A stretch of 14,151 nt of DNA from NCBI GenBank assembly GCA_900767385.1, contig CAAFYY010000107.1:1-14151 (forward strand). Reading direction: 5' to 3'. The first letter of the stretch is position 1. Each line of letters begins with the position of its first letter. Below are positions 1 through 7,461 of this stretch, piece after piece. The notes beneath the pieces were generated by a model. The model had not been told where the DNA came from and made no database searches. It was given only the letters and a program-made list of their open reading frames with translations. The stretch comes from Bacteroidales bacterium (GTDB lineage Bacteria > Bacteroidota > Bacteroidia > Bacteroidales > Paludibacteraceae). The position numbers and the translations under genes were made by a program.

Positions 1-370
1 CTGGGGTCTCAGCCTGTTCGAGCACTGAGTAGTTGATGATATTGCCTTCTGCGTCGAAGCCAGTCATGACCTTGACATTGCCACCGAAACCGAGTGGGTC
101 GTTGCTTTCAACGGCAGCACCTACGAAGTTGCCTTCTGCATCGAATGCTGGGTTGATGGTGCAACCGTCGATTTCTTGAATCATCTCGGCGTTGAGCACT
201 GCGCCTTCTGGGAGAACGTCCTTGATGGCTTGCTCCTGTTTTTGCTTTTTAGTAGCAGCGATAGGGTCTTTGGTGATACCGTAAACGTAACCAAGAATAC
301 CGGCTGCCAAGAGTGCAACGAGGGTGGTTGATACCACCATGTTGATGAAATTTGATTCTAAGCGTTTCAT
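1..370 (-). CDS. rnfG: RnfG, electron transport complex subunit G (partial, N-terminal part)
   Basis: The visible 123 codons begin MKRLESNFINMVVST and continue into one membrane segment (about residues 10-31, ending in GILGYVYG). A periplasmic region follows with motifs such as NAEMIQEIDG and PLGFGGNVKVMTGFD. RnfG is the membrane-anchored periplasmic subunit of the Rnf complex and carries a covalent FMN on a threonine in an S/TGAT motif near its C-terminus. That part lies beyond the left edge and cannot be checked here. The ATG at 370 is chosen because it gives the expected short cytoplasmic start before the anchor. It lies 24 bases after the rnfD stop, so the two genes are co-transcribed. 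The identification rests on the protein sequence and on its position after rnfB-C-D. rnfE and rnfA should follow to the left. Confidence 0.93.
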   Translation of the reverse strand, partial: MKRLESNFINMVVSTTLVALLAAGILGYVYGITKDPIAATKKQKQEQAIKDVLPEGAVLNAEMIQEIDGCTINPAFDAEGNFVGAAVESNDPLGFGGNVKVMTGFDAEGNIINYSVLEQAETP

Positions 371-394
371 TGTTTCAAAATCTTTTTAGTCGGG

Positions 395-1357
395 TTATTT
401 CTTAGGGTTTTCACCGAAACGACGTGGACGGCAGTAGTGGTTGAGCAATGGGGTAACGGCATTCATGATGAGGATGGCGAATGACATGCCTTCTGGGTAT
501 GCGCCCCATGTACGGATGACAACTACGATGATACCAATCAGTACGCCATAGATCAATTGTCCCATTGGAGTCATTGGTGAGGTAGCGTAGTCGGTGGCCA
601 TGAAGATGGCGCCGAGCATCAAACCACCAGCGAGGAGATGGGTGCAAGGATCCATGTAGCTGTCGTTGCAGAGCCAGAGGATGCAAGAGAAGATGGCTAC
701 GGTAAGGATGATTGATACTGGGATGTGCCAGGTGATGACTTTGCGAACCAAGAGGTAGATGCCGCCGATGATGAGAGCTAATGCGCTGACCTCACCGAAA
801 GAACCGCCTACTTGACCAAAAAGGAGCTCAAGGTGACTTGGCATGTCGGCTGCACCCTCATTGAAAGCAGAGAGTGGAGTGGCAGCGGTCACGGCGTCGA
901 TATATTTGGTTGCGAAGCCTTGTGGAACTGGCCATGTTGTCATTTGAACAGGGAAAGAGATGAGGAGGAACACACGGCCAACCAAAGCAGGGTTGAATGG
1001 GTTGTTGCCGAGGCCACCGAAGGTCATCTTGCCGATGCCGATAGCTACCAATGCGCCGATCACGATGATCCACCAAGGGAGGTTTGATGGGAGGTTGAAG
1101 GCGAGGAGCAAGCCGGTCACCACTGCTGAGAGGTCGCCGATGGTAGATGGTTTCTTCAGCAGGAGTCTTGAGATGAGATATTCAAACAATACGCACGATG
1201 CTACGGAGATGCCTGTCACGATGAGTGCGCCAACGCCAAAGTAGATGACGCCAACGACGAAAGCAGGTAGCAAGGCGATAATCACGTTCAACATGGTCTT
1301 TGTGACCGTGTTGGAGGTGTGCACGTGCGGTGCTGGTGATACAATTAAGTTATTCAT
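395..1357 (-). CDS. rnfD: RnfD, membrane subunit of the ferredoxin:NAD+ oxidoreductase (Rnf) complex
   Basis: This 320-residue, strongly hydrophobic protein has about nine or ten membrane segments and belongs to the NqrB/RnfD family. Family blocks are plain: IVSPAPHVH near the start, GGLGNNPFNPALVGR at about residues 114-128, DAVTAATPL at 154-162, and DYATSPMTP in the C-terminal half. The threonine of the DAVTAATP motif (Thr160) is the expected covalent FMN attachment site, which in the family is loaded by the flavin transferase ApbE. Together with RnfA, E and G it forms the membrane part that links electron flow to Na+ or H+ export. The ion cannot be told from sequence. It lies 36 bases after rnfC and 24 before rnfG. 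Length is close to the family norm. No internal disruption was seen. Confidence 0.97.
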   Translation of the reverse strand: MNNLIVSPAPHVHTSNTVTKTMLNVIIALLPAFVVGVIYFGVGALIVTGISVASCVLFEYLISRLLLKKPSTIGDLSAVVTGLLLAFNLPSNLPWWIIVIGALVAIGIGKMTFGGLGNNPFNPALVGRVFLLISFPVQMTTWPVPQGFATKYIDAVTAATPLSAFNEGAADMPSHLELLFGQVGGSFGEVSALALIIGGIYLLVRKVITWHIPVSIILTVAIFSCILWLCNDSYMDPCTHLLAGGLMLGAIFMATDYATSPMTPMGQLIYGVLIGIIVVVIRTWGAYPEGMSFAILIMNAVTPLLNHYCRPRRFGENPKK

Positions 1358-1393
1358 TTTTTCTTGTTTTTCTCTTTGATTTGAACTTAGGGC

Positions 1394-2773
1394 TTATTTC
1401 TTTTCCTCAGCTTTTGCAGCCTCGGCAGCGGCTTTGGCAGCAGCAGCGCGAGCGCGGAGGATACCGCCAACGGTGGCTTTACCCATTCTGATATAGTCTA
1501 AGAGAGGACGGTTGCTTGGGCAGGTGTAGAGACAGCATCCGCATTCGATGCAGTCCATCACATTGTGTTGCTCCATTTCGTCCCACATACGCATTGAACC
1601 CATCTTTGAGAGGAGGTATGGCTCCAAGCCCATTGGACAAGCGTCAATACATTTGCCGCAACGCATGCAGTTTTCTGGCTCACGACGTGTGCTCATGCTC
1701 TCAGGCAAGAGGAGGAGACCAGAGGTGCGTTTGTGTGCTGGCATGTTGGTGTTGGCCATGGCGCGACCCATCATAGGACCACCGCAGATGATTTTGCCGG
1801 TGTCTTCTGGAACGCCGCCTGCTGCTTCGAGCACCTCGTTCAATGGGGTACCGAAACGAACCTTGTAGTTGCCTGCCTTGGTTACGCTTGGTCCGGTGAC
1901 GGTCATGATGCGGTCAACCAAAGGACGGTTCTTTTGAACTGCTTGGTATACGGCGTATACTGTAGCCACGTTTTGAACCACAGCGCCTGTTGCGATTGGG
2001 AGCGCGCCGCTTGGTACTTGACGGCGGATGACAGCGTCGATCAACTGTTTCTCGCCACCCTGTGGGTATTGGAGTTTCAAAGGAACTACCTCAACGTGGT
2101 TGACAGCTGTTTTTACCAATTCTTGGAATTTCTCGATAGCGTCTGGTTTGTTGCCTTCGATGCCGATGTATGCTTTGTCGATGCCGAGGGCTTTGCAGAT
2201 GATGTCGATACCAACGATGATTTCTTCGCCGTGCTCAAGCATGAGCTGGTGGTCGCAGGTGAGGAATGGCTCACACTCAACAGCGTTGATGATGAGGCAT
2301 TCTGCTTTGCTTCCTGGAGGAGGAGAGAGTTTCACGTGGGTTGGGAAGCAAGCACCGCCGAGGCCGACGATACCGGCTGCCTGAATCTTGCTGATAATCT
2401 CTTTTGGCTCTGCTTTGATAGTTTTCACGAGGTCGTTGCTGCGGTCGATTTCTGGCAACCACTCATCACCCTCTACGTCGATGGTGATGGCAGGCATTGG
2501 GAGACCGTATGAGTCGACGATGCTGTCGATTTTGGCAACGGTGCCGCTCACTGGAGCGTGAACGTTGGCAGACATGAAGCCGCCAGCCTCGGCAATCACC
2601 TGACCAACCAAAACCTTGTCACCTTTAGCCACAACAGGCTTTGTTGGTGCGCCGATGTGTTGCGCCAAAGGCACTACGGCTTGTTTTGGAAGAGCCACTT
2701 CGGTGATGGCTTTGTGAGCAGAGAATTCTTTATTGTCGTGTGGGTGAACACCACCTATTCTAAATGTTCTCAT
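1394..2773 (-). CDS. rnfC: RnfC, NADH-binding iron-sulfur subunit of the Rnf complex
   Basis: This 459-residue protein is expected to be the soluble subunit where NAD+ is reduced. Residues 137-149 (GLGGACFPTHVKL) form the nucleotide/FMN-binding block also found in the NuoF family, followed by YPQGGEKQL at 236-244 and CGGPMMG at 330-336. Two [4Fe-4S] motifs lie near the end: Cys369/372/375/379 (CxxCxxCxxxCP) and Cys408/411/414/418. The N-terminal region (about 35-100) looks like the usual barrel-sandwich domain. The last 20 or so residues are rich in Ala, Lys and Glu, as in RnfB (see findings). The start MRTFRIGGVHP is the conserved beginning of Bacteroidota RnfC. It sits 33 bases after rnfB and 36 before rnfD, in one operon. 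Confidence 0.97.
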   Translation of the reverse strand: MRTFRIGGVHPHDNKEFSAHKAITEVALPKQAVVPLAQHIGAPTKPVVAKGDKVLVGQVIAEAGGFMSANVHAPVSGTVAKIDSIVDSYGLPMPAITIDVEGDEWLPEIDRSNDLVKTIKAEPKEIISKIQAAGIVGLGGACFPTHVKLSPPPGSKAECLIINAVECEPFLTCDHQLMLEHGEEIIVGIDIICKALGIDKAYIGIEGNKPDAIEKFQELVKTAVNHVEVVPLKLQYPQGGEKQLIDAVIRRQVPSGALPIATGAVVQNVATVYAVYQAVQKNRPLVDRIMTVTGPSVTKAGNYKVRFGTPLNEVLEAAGGVPEDTGKIICGGPMMGRAMANTNMPAHKRTSGLLLLPESMSTRREPENCMRCGKCIDACPMGLEPYLLSKMGSMRMWDEMEQHNVMDCIECGCCLYTCPSNRPLLDYIRMGKATVGGILRARAAAAKAAAEAAKAEEKK

Positions 2774-2806
2774 AGTTTTTCTGTTTCCTTCCTTAAAAGT
2801 TAGACA

Positions 2807-3715
2807 TTAAGCTTGGGTGGTTTCAGCAGCCTTTGCAGCAGCCTCTTTGGCGGCAGCAGCCTCGGCAGCTTTCTTGGCTTTGATTTTTTCTACGACAGCC
2901 ATCACTGGTTCGGTGGCGTGGATAGCACCTGTTGGGCACTCTGCTACGCACATGCCGCAAGCCTTACATTTCTCGTAGTCGATGTAGGCCACGTTGTTTG
3001 CCACGGTGATAGCGTCGAACTTACAAGCTTTCTGACATTTGCCGCAACCGATACAAGCAGCAGCGCAAGCTTTCTTGGCAACGCCGCCTTTGTCTTTGTT
3101 GATGCAGCTTACGAAGACGCGTTTGTCTTTCAAGCCTTTTTTGCGGATTTCAATCACTTTCTTAGGACAAGTGTTGGCGCAAGCACCGCAGGCAACGCAC
3201 TTCTCCTCGTCAACCACTGGGAGTCCTGTTTCAGGATTCATGTGGATGGCGTCGAACTTACATACTGATACGCAGTCGCCGCAGCCGAGACAGCCGTACA
3301 TACAGCCTGTTTCACCGCCGTAGAGGTTGTGAATGATTTGACACGAGCGGGCGCCGTCGTAAGTTGTGGTTTTAGGACGGTTGCCGCATGTTCCGTTGCA
3401 GCGAACGACGGCTACCATAGGGTCGCCGGCAGCAGCTGCCATGCCGAGAATCTCGCCAATCTGACCCATGGTGGCAGCGCCGCCAACAGGGCAGAGGAGT
3501 GAGTCGAGTGAAGAAGCCTTCACGCATGCCTCAGCCATACCACGGCAGCCTGGGAAACCACAGCCACCACAGTTGGCTCCTGGCAATACGGCCTCAACGA
3601 GGTCGATGCGAGGATCTTCATACACTTTGAATTTCTGGGCAACAAGATAGAGTATCACTGCCAACAAGCAGCCTAATACTCCAAGCGTGATGAGAGAAAT
3701 AACAATTGTATTCAT
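2807..3715 (-). CDS. rnfB: RnfB, ferredoxin-accepting multi-cluster subunit of the Rnf complex
   Basis: This 302-residue protein has an N-terminal membrane anchor (about residues 4-27) and then a chain of iron-sulfur sites that take electrons from reduced ferredoxin. The first site is the RnfB/Fe-S domain Cys49-x2-Cys52-x4-Cys57-x17-Cys75 (core ANCGGCGFPGC). Four ferredoxin-type quartets follow: Cys142/145/148/152, Cys173/176/179/183, Cys221/224/227/231 and Cys250/253/256/260. So the protein has five predicted [4Fe-4S] clusters, more than the short gammaproteobacterial RnfB and like the forms seen in anaerobes. An extra conserved-looking Cys204 lies in VFVSCINKDKG. The C-terminus (about 278-302) is a low-complexity Ala/Lys tail. 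The gene starts 20 bases after the rseC stop. Confidence 0.97.
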   Translation of the reverse strand: MNTIVISLITLGVLGCLLAVILYLVAQKFKVYEDPRIDLVEAVLPGANCGGCGFPGCRGMAEACVKASSLDSLLCPVGGAATMGQIGEILGMAAAAGDPMVAVVRCNGTCGNRPKTTTYDGARSCQIIHNLYGGETGCMYGCLGCGDCVSVCKFDAIHMNPETGLPVVDEEKCVACGACANTCPKKVIEIRKKGLKDKRVFVSCINKDKGGVAKKACAAACIGCGKCQKACKFDAITVANNVAYIDYEKCKACGMCVAECPTGAIHATEPVMAVVEKIKAKKAAEAAAAKEAAAKAAETTQA

Positions 3716-3735
3716 AATAGATTGTTGTTGTTTTT

Positions 3736-4167
3736 CTATAGGGTGTTGTCAAGAGGAACGATGAAAAAGGTCAAGCGTCTCTTGAATTTGTTTCTTGTGA
3801 GATACAATATTAATAAATAGGGTGCCAGTATGCCGAGCGCCGCAGTGCCCGAGATGGCGTCGTTGTCGGTGAAGACGGAGCAGATGGTCAGTGTGACAGC
3901 CATCAGCAGCAGTGGGATGACGCAGGTGAAGAGCACGGCGATGAGTCCGGCGCTCTGTTTCGCCATCACGCGCACCTTGTCGCCTGGCTTGCAGGTTTCG
4001 TTGGCCTCGGTTTTTGCCACTTCAACAACCTTCACCTTCGACTCGGCAGCCGAACAACTGCCTGCGGCATGACAGCCTGCGCAAGCGGAGCGCTGGTTGA
4101 TTCGTACCATAATAGAGGCATCGGTGATGCTTTCTACTACACCATCGTGTTCGATATATTCTGCCAT
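3736..4167 (-). CDS. rseC: RseC/MucC family inner-membrane protein, first gene of the rnf operon
   Basis: This 143-residue protein has the RseC/MucC layout. A soluble N-terminus begins MAEYIEHDGVVESITDASIM, a cysteine cluster follows (SACAGCHAAGSC, the CxxC-x5-C pattern), and then come two membrane hairpin segments (about residues 75-100 and 108-128) with a basic C-terminus. In E. coli, RseC works with the Rnf-like Rsx complex to keep SoxR reduced. In Bacteroidota its role is not settled, but it commonly heads the rnf operon, as here. I take the ATG at 4167. An in-frame extension upstream to 4212 starts with TTG, lies inside a predicted leader hairpin and adds 15 residues without family similarity. 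Redox maintenance or assembly of Rnf is an inference from the gene order. Confidence 0.9.
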   Translation of the reverse strand: MAEYIEHDGVVESITDASIMVRINQRSACAGCHAAGSCSAAESKVKVVEVAKTEANETCKPGDKVRVMAKQSAGLIAVLFTCVIPLLLMAVTLTICSVFTDNDAISGTAALGILAPYLLILYLTRNKFKRRLTFFIVPLDNTL

Positions 4168-4203
4168 ATAAACTGTTATCCTATTGTCTTTCTTTCGTTT
4201 AGT

Positions 4204-4232
4204 GCATAGCAAAGGCGCGCTGCCTACTATGC
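4204..4232 (-). other. hairpin in the leader of the rseC-rnf transcript
   Basis: Perfect arms GCATAG (4204-4209) and CTATGC (4227-4232) enclose an inner GGC/GCC pair (4214-4216 with 4222-4224). The hairpin lies about 36 bases before the rseC start codon and just downstream of the predicted transcription start. It has no following U-tract, so it is not a plain terminator. A role in mRNA stability or translation control is only a guess. Confidence 0.45.
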
Positions 4233-4255
4233 GAAGGAACGAATTTTACGACTTG

Positions 4256-4287
4256 CAAATATACGAAAAAATCTTATTTCTTCTAAA
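4256..4287 (-). promoter_or_regulatory. Bacteroidota-type promoter of the rseC-rnfBCDG operon
   Basis: Read on the minus strand, the -7 box is TATATTTG (4256-4263), an exact TAnnTTTG match followed by CA. It is preceded after 20 nt by TTTA (4284-4287), a three-of-four match to the -33 TTTG. The expected start is near 4249, giving a leader of about 80 nt before rseC. Box sequences follow the published Bacteroides consensus. The start point is inferred. Confidence 0.72.
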
Positions 4288-4367
4288 GTTGCTATAATAA
4301 AGTTGCTTTCGGGTGTTTTTTCTCTCTTGGAGATGGACTTTTCAGGCCGTTCGCTCCCCATCAACAA

Positions 4368-4401
4368 GAAGAGAGCAACCTGCGCTGAGGCTGCTCTCTT
4401 C
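4368..4401 (-). terminator. terminator hairpin after the rbfA-permease-lipoprotein operon
   Basis: Fourteen-base arms (4368-4381 and 4388-4401) pair along their whole length apart from one position that is G-U on the minus-strand RNA, with a 6-base loop. It lies 30 bases after the lipoprotein stop. The minus-strand tail is TTGTTGATGG, a weak U-tract. The plus-strand side continues GTATCTTTT, so the hairpin could also stop antisense reading from the left. Confidence 0.72.
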
Positions 4402-4431
4402 GTATCTTTTCTGGGGGAAGGGTCGAAGGTT

Positions 4432-5598
4432 TTAGGGTGTCTGAACGATGCGTCGGTCGGCTGTCTTGAGTGAGGCGGTGAGCGAGAGGGTGCCGTTGAT
4501 GTTCTCCACCTTCAGCGTGCCTGCCACGATGGAGGTCGGGAGGTCGTCGGAGGTGAGGAGCATCGAGCCCGAAGAGAAGTCGCTGGCGGCTGGCACCAAG
4601 CGAAACATCTCGTGGCTTCCGCTCATCTTGTAGATGCCTGTGGGGAGCGTCTGACTGCTTATTGGTGCGTAGCACTCCAGCTGGAGGGTGTGACTCCCCT
4701 GACTGGCTGCGATGCGGTAGACCATCATGCCGTTGTTGTAGGCGTTGCCGAGCGGTGTGATGGTGGCTTTGGAGAGGTCGATGGCAACCACCTCGGGTTG
4801 GGGGGCGTTGTCGGTGCGGTCGCGGAGGTCGACGTTGCCGATGTAGCTGACCGTGATCTCTTCGCCGTCTTCGCCCATAAGCACGCCGTCCACCTTCAAG
4901 GTGCCGTTGCGGAGGGAGATGGAGCAGTGTCCGGAGGTGATGAACACCACACCGAGGCCATCGGTCGTATACTGTCCGAGGAATGTGCCAGCGGCGTAGT
5001 AGTTTCCGTCGCGTTCCACCAATGCGCCAGGGAGAAAGGTCTGTGGCAGTGCGGAGTCGACGGCGACATCGAAGTCGCCCACGGGCAGCGAGTCGTTCTC
5101 GTTGCCGATGAGGTCGAGGTTGAGGAAGAAACCAGCACCTGTGATATTATCGTTGGCATCCAGCGAGAGACCATCGTCAAACAGTCGGAGCGTCGTGTTG
5201 GCGGTCTGGTTCTGATAGGCATCGCCATAGAAATAGGCGGTGGCGTTGTCGAACGAGATGTTGTAGGAGAGGAGTCCGACGTTCACCTTACAGCGGGCGG
5301 TGATGTGGTTGCACGTTGCCGTGATGTAGCATGTTCCGGAATAGACGGCGGTCACGTTGCCTCGGTTGTCGACGGTGGCGACGCGGTTGTCCGAGCTCTT
5401 CCAGTAGACCTGATTGGCTATCGTGGCGCTCAGCGGCAGCACGACAACCTGGAGCTGCTGTGTCTCGCCCACCACCATCGTCAGTGAGTCGTTGCCAAGA
5501 TTTACCGAGGTGACAATCTGGTCTTTTGGCGTGCAGCTGGTGACGACCATCATCAAGAGGGTCAGTGTGGTGAGGAGTGTGGCTTTGAGACGTCTCAT
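4432..5598 (-). CDS. Big_2 (Ig-like) domain lipoprotein of unknown function with an internally duplicated domain
   Basis: The product is 388 residues. The first 22 are a lipoprotein signal: basic MRRLK, a hydrophobic stretch, and the lipobox VVTSC with Cys22 as lipidation site. Residues about 28-107 match the bacterial Ig-like Big_2 pattern (VTSVNLGNDSLTMVVGETQQ, then VYWKSSDNRVATVDNRGNVTAV). I do not recognise the rest by family. It seems to hold two related units, about 119-258 and 278-384, sharing a GDAY/GNAY motif, a LPVGDF/LPTGIY turn and a C-terminal NGTLKV/AGTLKV strand motif. An envelope location is expected. The residues after Cys22 (TPKDQ) are only a partial match to the Bacteroidota surface-export signal, so inner or outer leaflet cannot be decided. 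The start codon sits one base after the permease stop (TAG-C-ATG), so translation is probably coupled to it. Confidence 0.85.
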   Translation of the reverse strand: MRRLKATLLTTLTLLMMVVTSCTPKDQIVTSVNLGNDSLTMVVGETQQLQVVVLPLSATIANQVYWKSSDNRVATVDNRGNVTAVYSGTCYITATCNHITARCKVNVGLLSYNISFDNATAYFYGDAYQNQTANTTLRLFDDGLSLDANDNITGAGFFLNLDLIGNENDSLPVGDFDVAVDSALPQTFLPGALVERDGNYYAAGTFLGQYTTDGLGVVFITSGHCSISLRNGTLKVDGVLMGEDGEEITVSYIGNVDLRDRTDNAPQPEVVAIDLSKATITPLGNAYNNGMMVYRIAASQGSHTLQLECYAPISSQTLPTGIYKMSGSHEMFRLVPAASDFSSGSMLLTSDDLPTSIVAGTLKVENINGTLSLTASLKTADRRIVQTP

Positions 5599-5599
5599 G

Positions 5600-6823
5600 C
5601 TATTCGTGGTTGGTTTTCTCGATGTAACGTGCAGGATATTGCGCGGCGAGTGCGCCGAGTGTCAATACGGTGACGAGGACGAGGAGCACATCGCCTGCTT
5701 GGATGCAGACGGGGTAGCTTGGGGCAAACACGCCCGTACTCATCTTGATGAATCCGAAGCGCATCTGAAGCCACGAGAGCAGCAGTCCGAGGACGAGGCC
5801 GACAACGGCACCCACACCCGAGATGAGCCATCCCTCGACCATGAAGATGCGTGAGATGAGTTGATGGCTTGCGCCGAGGTTGGAGAGTGTCACGATGTCG
5901 TCTTGCTTGTCGATCATCAGCATCGAGAGCGAGCCGATGATGTTGCACACGGCAATGAGGAGGATGAAGGCGAGGATGAGGAACGTGATCCACTTCTCAA
6001 TCTTCATGATGCGGTAGAAATCCTTCTGCTGTTCCTTCTGGTTGAGCACACGGAGTTCGCTGCCCAGCTGTCTGGCTATTTCTCGCTGTGCCCGTTTGGT
6101 GTGGGCAGCGTTGTCGAGTTTGATCCATACGGCGGAGACTGTCAGTGAGTCGCGGCCGTAGAGGTCCTGCATATAACGGAGCGGGAGCACGACGGTGTTC
6201 TCGTCGAATCGTTCCTGACGTACGCCGAAGTTGCCTGTGACATAGATATAGCCCTTGCGGAAGGCGTTGTCGGGGCGGGCGATGTTGATGCGTGCGCCGC
6301 GTCGTGGCACATAGAGCTCCATCGGACTGGTGTAGTCGGCCACGATGCCGAGTCGGTTGGTGATGCCGGCAGCCACGACGCCGTAGTTGTCGTCGTTGTA
6401 GACCTTCCATGCGCCGCTCATCATGATGGAGTCGAGTGTCACCACTTGGGTGAAGCCGTTGTCGACTCCGAGCACCTGGACAGGCATCTGCATCTCGTCG
6501 TACATCACGAGGCCCTGTTGGCTGAGGGTGACTGCGTGAGCCACGATGTCGCCTTGACTCAGGGCGGTGAGGAGCGTGGGGTCGTCCAGTTGCAGTGTCT
6601 CCCCTTCGGCAGGCACGATCTTGAGGTCGGGGTCGAAGACACAGTAGGCGCTCTCCACCATCTTCTCGAAGCCGTTGAGCACTGAGAGGACGCATACCAA
6701 TGCCGTCGTGGCCACCATCACGCCCATGGCGGAGATGGCGGTGATGAGGTTGATGGCGCTGCGGCGCTTCCTGGAGAAGAGGTAGCGCCAAGCCACAAAG
6801 GAGATGAGTCGTCGGTTGCTCAT
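5600..6823 (-). CDS. FtsX-like ABC transporter permease of the LolC/LolE lipoprotein-release family
   Basis: This 407-residue protein has the LolC/LolE arrangement. A first membrane segment (about residues 24-50) ends in the family motif VLSVLNGFE, a periplasmic MacB-like domain spans about 55-275, and three more segments lie at about 279-304, 330-353 and 377-395. The block MLMIDKQDDIVTLSNLGAS (301-319) is the typical cytoplasmic coupling-helix region that contacts the ATPase. In E. coli the LolCDE complex extracts mature lipoproteins from the inner membrane for transfer to LolA. Here only one permease is present and no LolD-type ATPase gene is adjacent, so a homodimer or a distant partner is implied. 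The gene follows rbfA by 18 bases and abuts the lipoprotein gene. LolC versus LolE is not assignable, so no symbol is given. Confidence 0.9.
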   Translation of the reverse strand: MSNRRLISFVAWRYLFSRKRRSAINLITAISAMGVMVATTALVCVLSVLNGFEKMVESAYCVFDPDLKIVPAEGETLQLDDPTLLTALSQGDIVAHAVTLSQQGLVMYDEMQMPVQVLGVDNGFTQVVTLDSIMMSGAWKVYNDDNYGVVAAGITNRLGIVADYTSPMELYVPRRGARINIARPDNAFRKGYIYVTGNFGVRQERFDENTVVLPLRYMQDLYGRDSLTVSAVWIKLDNAAHTKRAQREIARQLGSELRVLNQKEQQKDFYRIMKIEKWITFLILAFILLIAVCNIIGSLSMLMIDKQDDIVTLSNLGASHQLISRIFMVEGWLISGVGAVVGLVLGLLLSWLQMRFGFIKMSTGVFAPSYPVCIQAGDVLLVLVTVLTLGALAAQYPARYIEKTNHE

Positions 6824-6841
6824 GGAGAAGGGGTTGCGGTC

Positions 6842-7177
6842 TTAGAGTTTCAGCAGTCGGTCGATGTTCTCGAGATAGTTGAGTGAGTCGTCGACATAGA
6901 ACTGCAGTTCTGGAATCACGCGCAGTTGATGGCGTGTGCGATTGCCGAGTTCGAAGCGTACGTTCTTAGCGTCTTCCTTGATGGCGTTGAACAGCTCCTC
7001 GGCCTTGTCCTGTGGGAAGAGGCTGAGATAGACGCGAGCGATGCTGAGGTCGCTGGTTACGCGCACTTGGGTCACGGAGACGAGTGCGCCGGTGTTCTGA
7101 CGAGAGTAACTGAGGAAGATGTCGCTCAACTCCTTTTGGATCAGTCGGGATATCTTTTCTTGTCTTGTTGTTTGCAT
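6842..7177 (-). CDS. rbfA: RbfA, 30S ribosome-binding factor A
   Basis: This 111-residue protein matches RbfA in length and pattern. It opens with TRQEKISRLIQKELSDIF, has the core VSVTQVRVTSDLSIARVYLS, and ends with LRVIPELQFYVDDSLNYLENIDRLL, which together form the single KH-like fold of the family. RbfA binds free 30S subunits and helps late maturation of 16S rRNA, notably its 5' helix. It is cytoplasmic. As the first gene behind a clear promoter it probably drives the operon that continues into the permease and the lipoprotein. The leader is about 108 nt long. The ATG at 7177 gives the usual N-terminus, and there is no Shine-Dalgarno sequence, as is normal in this phylum. Confidence 0.96.
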   Translation of the reverse strand: MQTTRQEKISRLIQKELSDIFLSYSRQNTGALVSVTQVRVTSDLSIARVYLSLFPQDKAEELFNAIKEDAKNVRFELGNRTRHQLRVIPELQFYVDDSLNYLENIDRLLKL

Positions 7178-7238
7178 AAAAAATTGATTTTTTGTTTGTT
7201 GTGGTACTTATTTGTTTGATGTTCTTGTGTTGCCTCAT

Positions 7239-7278
7239 CCCCATAGAAGTGACAGGGGCATAGTGGTCTCAATCTATG
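7239..7278 (-). other. short inverted repeats in the rbfA leader
   Basis: Two nearby stems are possible in the transcribed leader: CATAG (7259-7263) with CTATG (7274-7278), and CCCC (7239-7242) with GGGG (7255-7258). Both are short and no known riboswitch is recognised. The outer part contains the 13-base word GTCTCAATCTATG (7266-7278), which recurs in the pta leader. Confidence 0.3.
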
Positions 7279-7291
7279 AAAATGAAGCGTG

Positions 7292-7323
7292 CAAAGTTAC
7301 CAAAAACAATTGATTCTTGCAAA
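7292..7323 (-). promoter_or_regulatory. Bacteroidota-type promoter of the rbfA operon
   Basis: On the minus strand an exact TTTG (7320-7323) is followed after 20 nt by TAACTTTG (7292-7299), an exact TAnnTTTG, and then CA. Both boxes and the spacing match the other promoters in the window. The expected transcription start is near 7285. Confidence 0.78.
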
Positions 7324-7461
7324 TGGAACTCACTATATATTATCTCCGTGGTCTTCTTCTGCCATTTTTTGTGAATTCCAAAGGGCGCCATACCCTTTTG
7401 TGAGGTAAGGAATGCCCTGCCAACCGCTTTTGTTGGAGCCTTGCTGAGGTGCCTTAGGGAT
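7324..7461. other. intergenic stretch without a recognisable gene
   Basis: This lies between the rbfA promoter and the ackA terminator, both on the minus strand. No reading frame shows family similarity. A 94-codon frame crosses it on the minus strand but overlaps the terminator, the ackA end and the promoter. A small inverted repeat AAAGGG/CCCTTT (7380-7398) is the only structure seen. Confidence 0.5.

Noticed and set aside
860..900. RnfD flavin site reads TAAT rather than the textbook S/TGAT
   Set aside because: The position before Ala-Thr varies among RnfD proteins and the surrounding DAVTxATPL block is intact, so this is ordinary variation.
1733..2512. A 259-codon plus-strand frame opposite rnfC
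   Set aside because: rnfC is beyond doubt on the minus strand, and the opposite frame gives a Trp/Cys/Asp/Val-rich product typical of antisense reading.
4612..5487. A 291-codon frame on the plus strand opposite the lipoprotein gene
   Set aside because: It is a shadow of the minus-strand lipoprotein, which has a signal peptide, a Big_2 domain and operon context. The antisense product has no family pattern.
7380..7398. AAAGGG/CCCTTT inverted repeat as a terminator
   Set aside because: The stem has only six bases with a short T-run on the plus strand, where no gene ends. It is likely to be chance.
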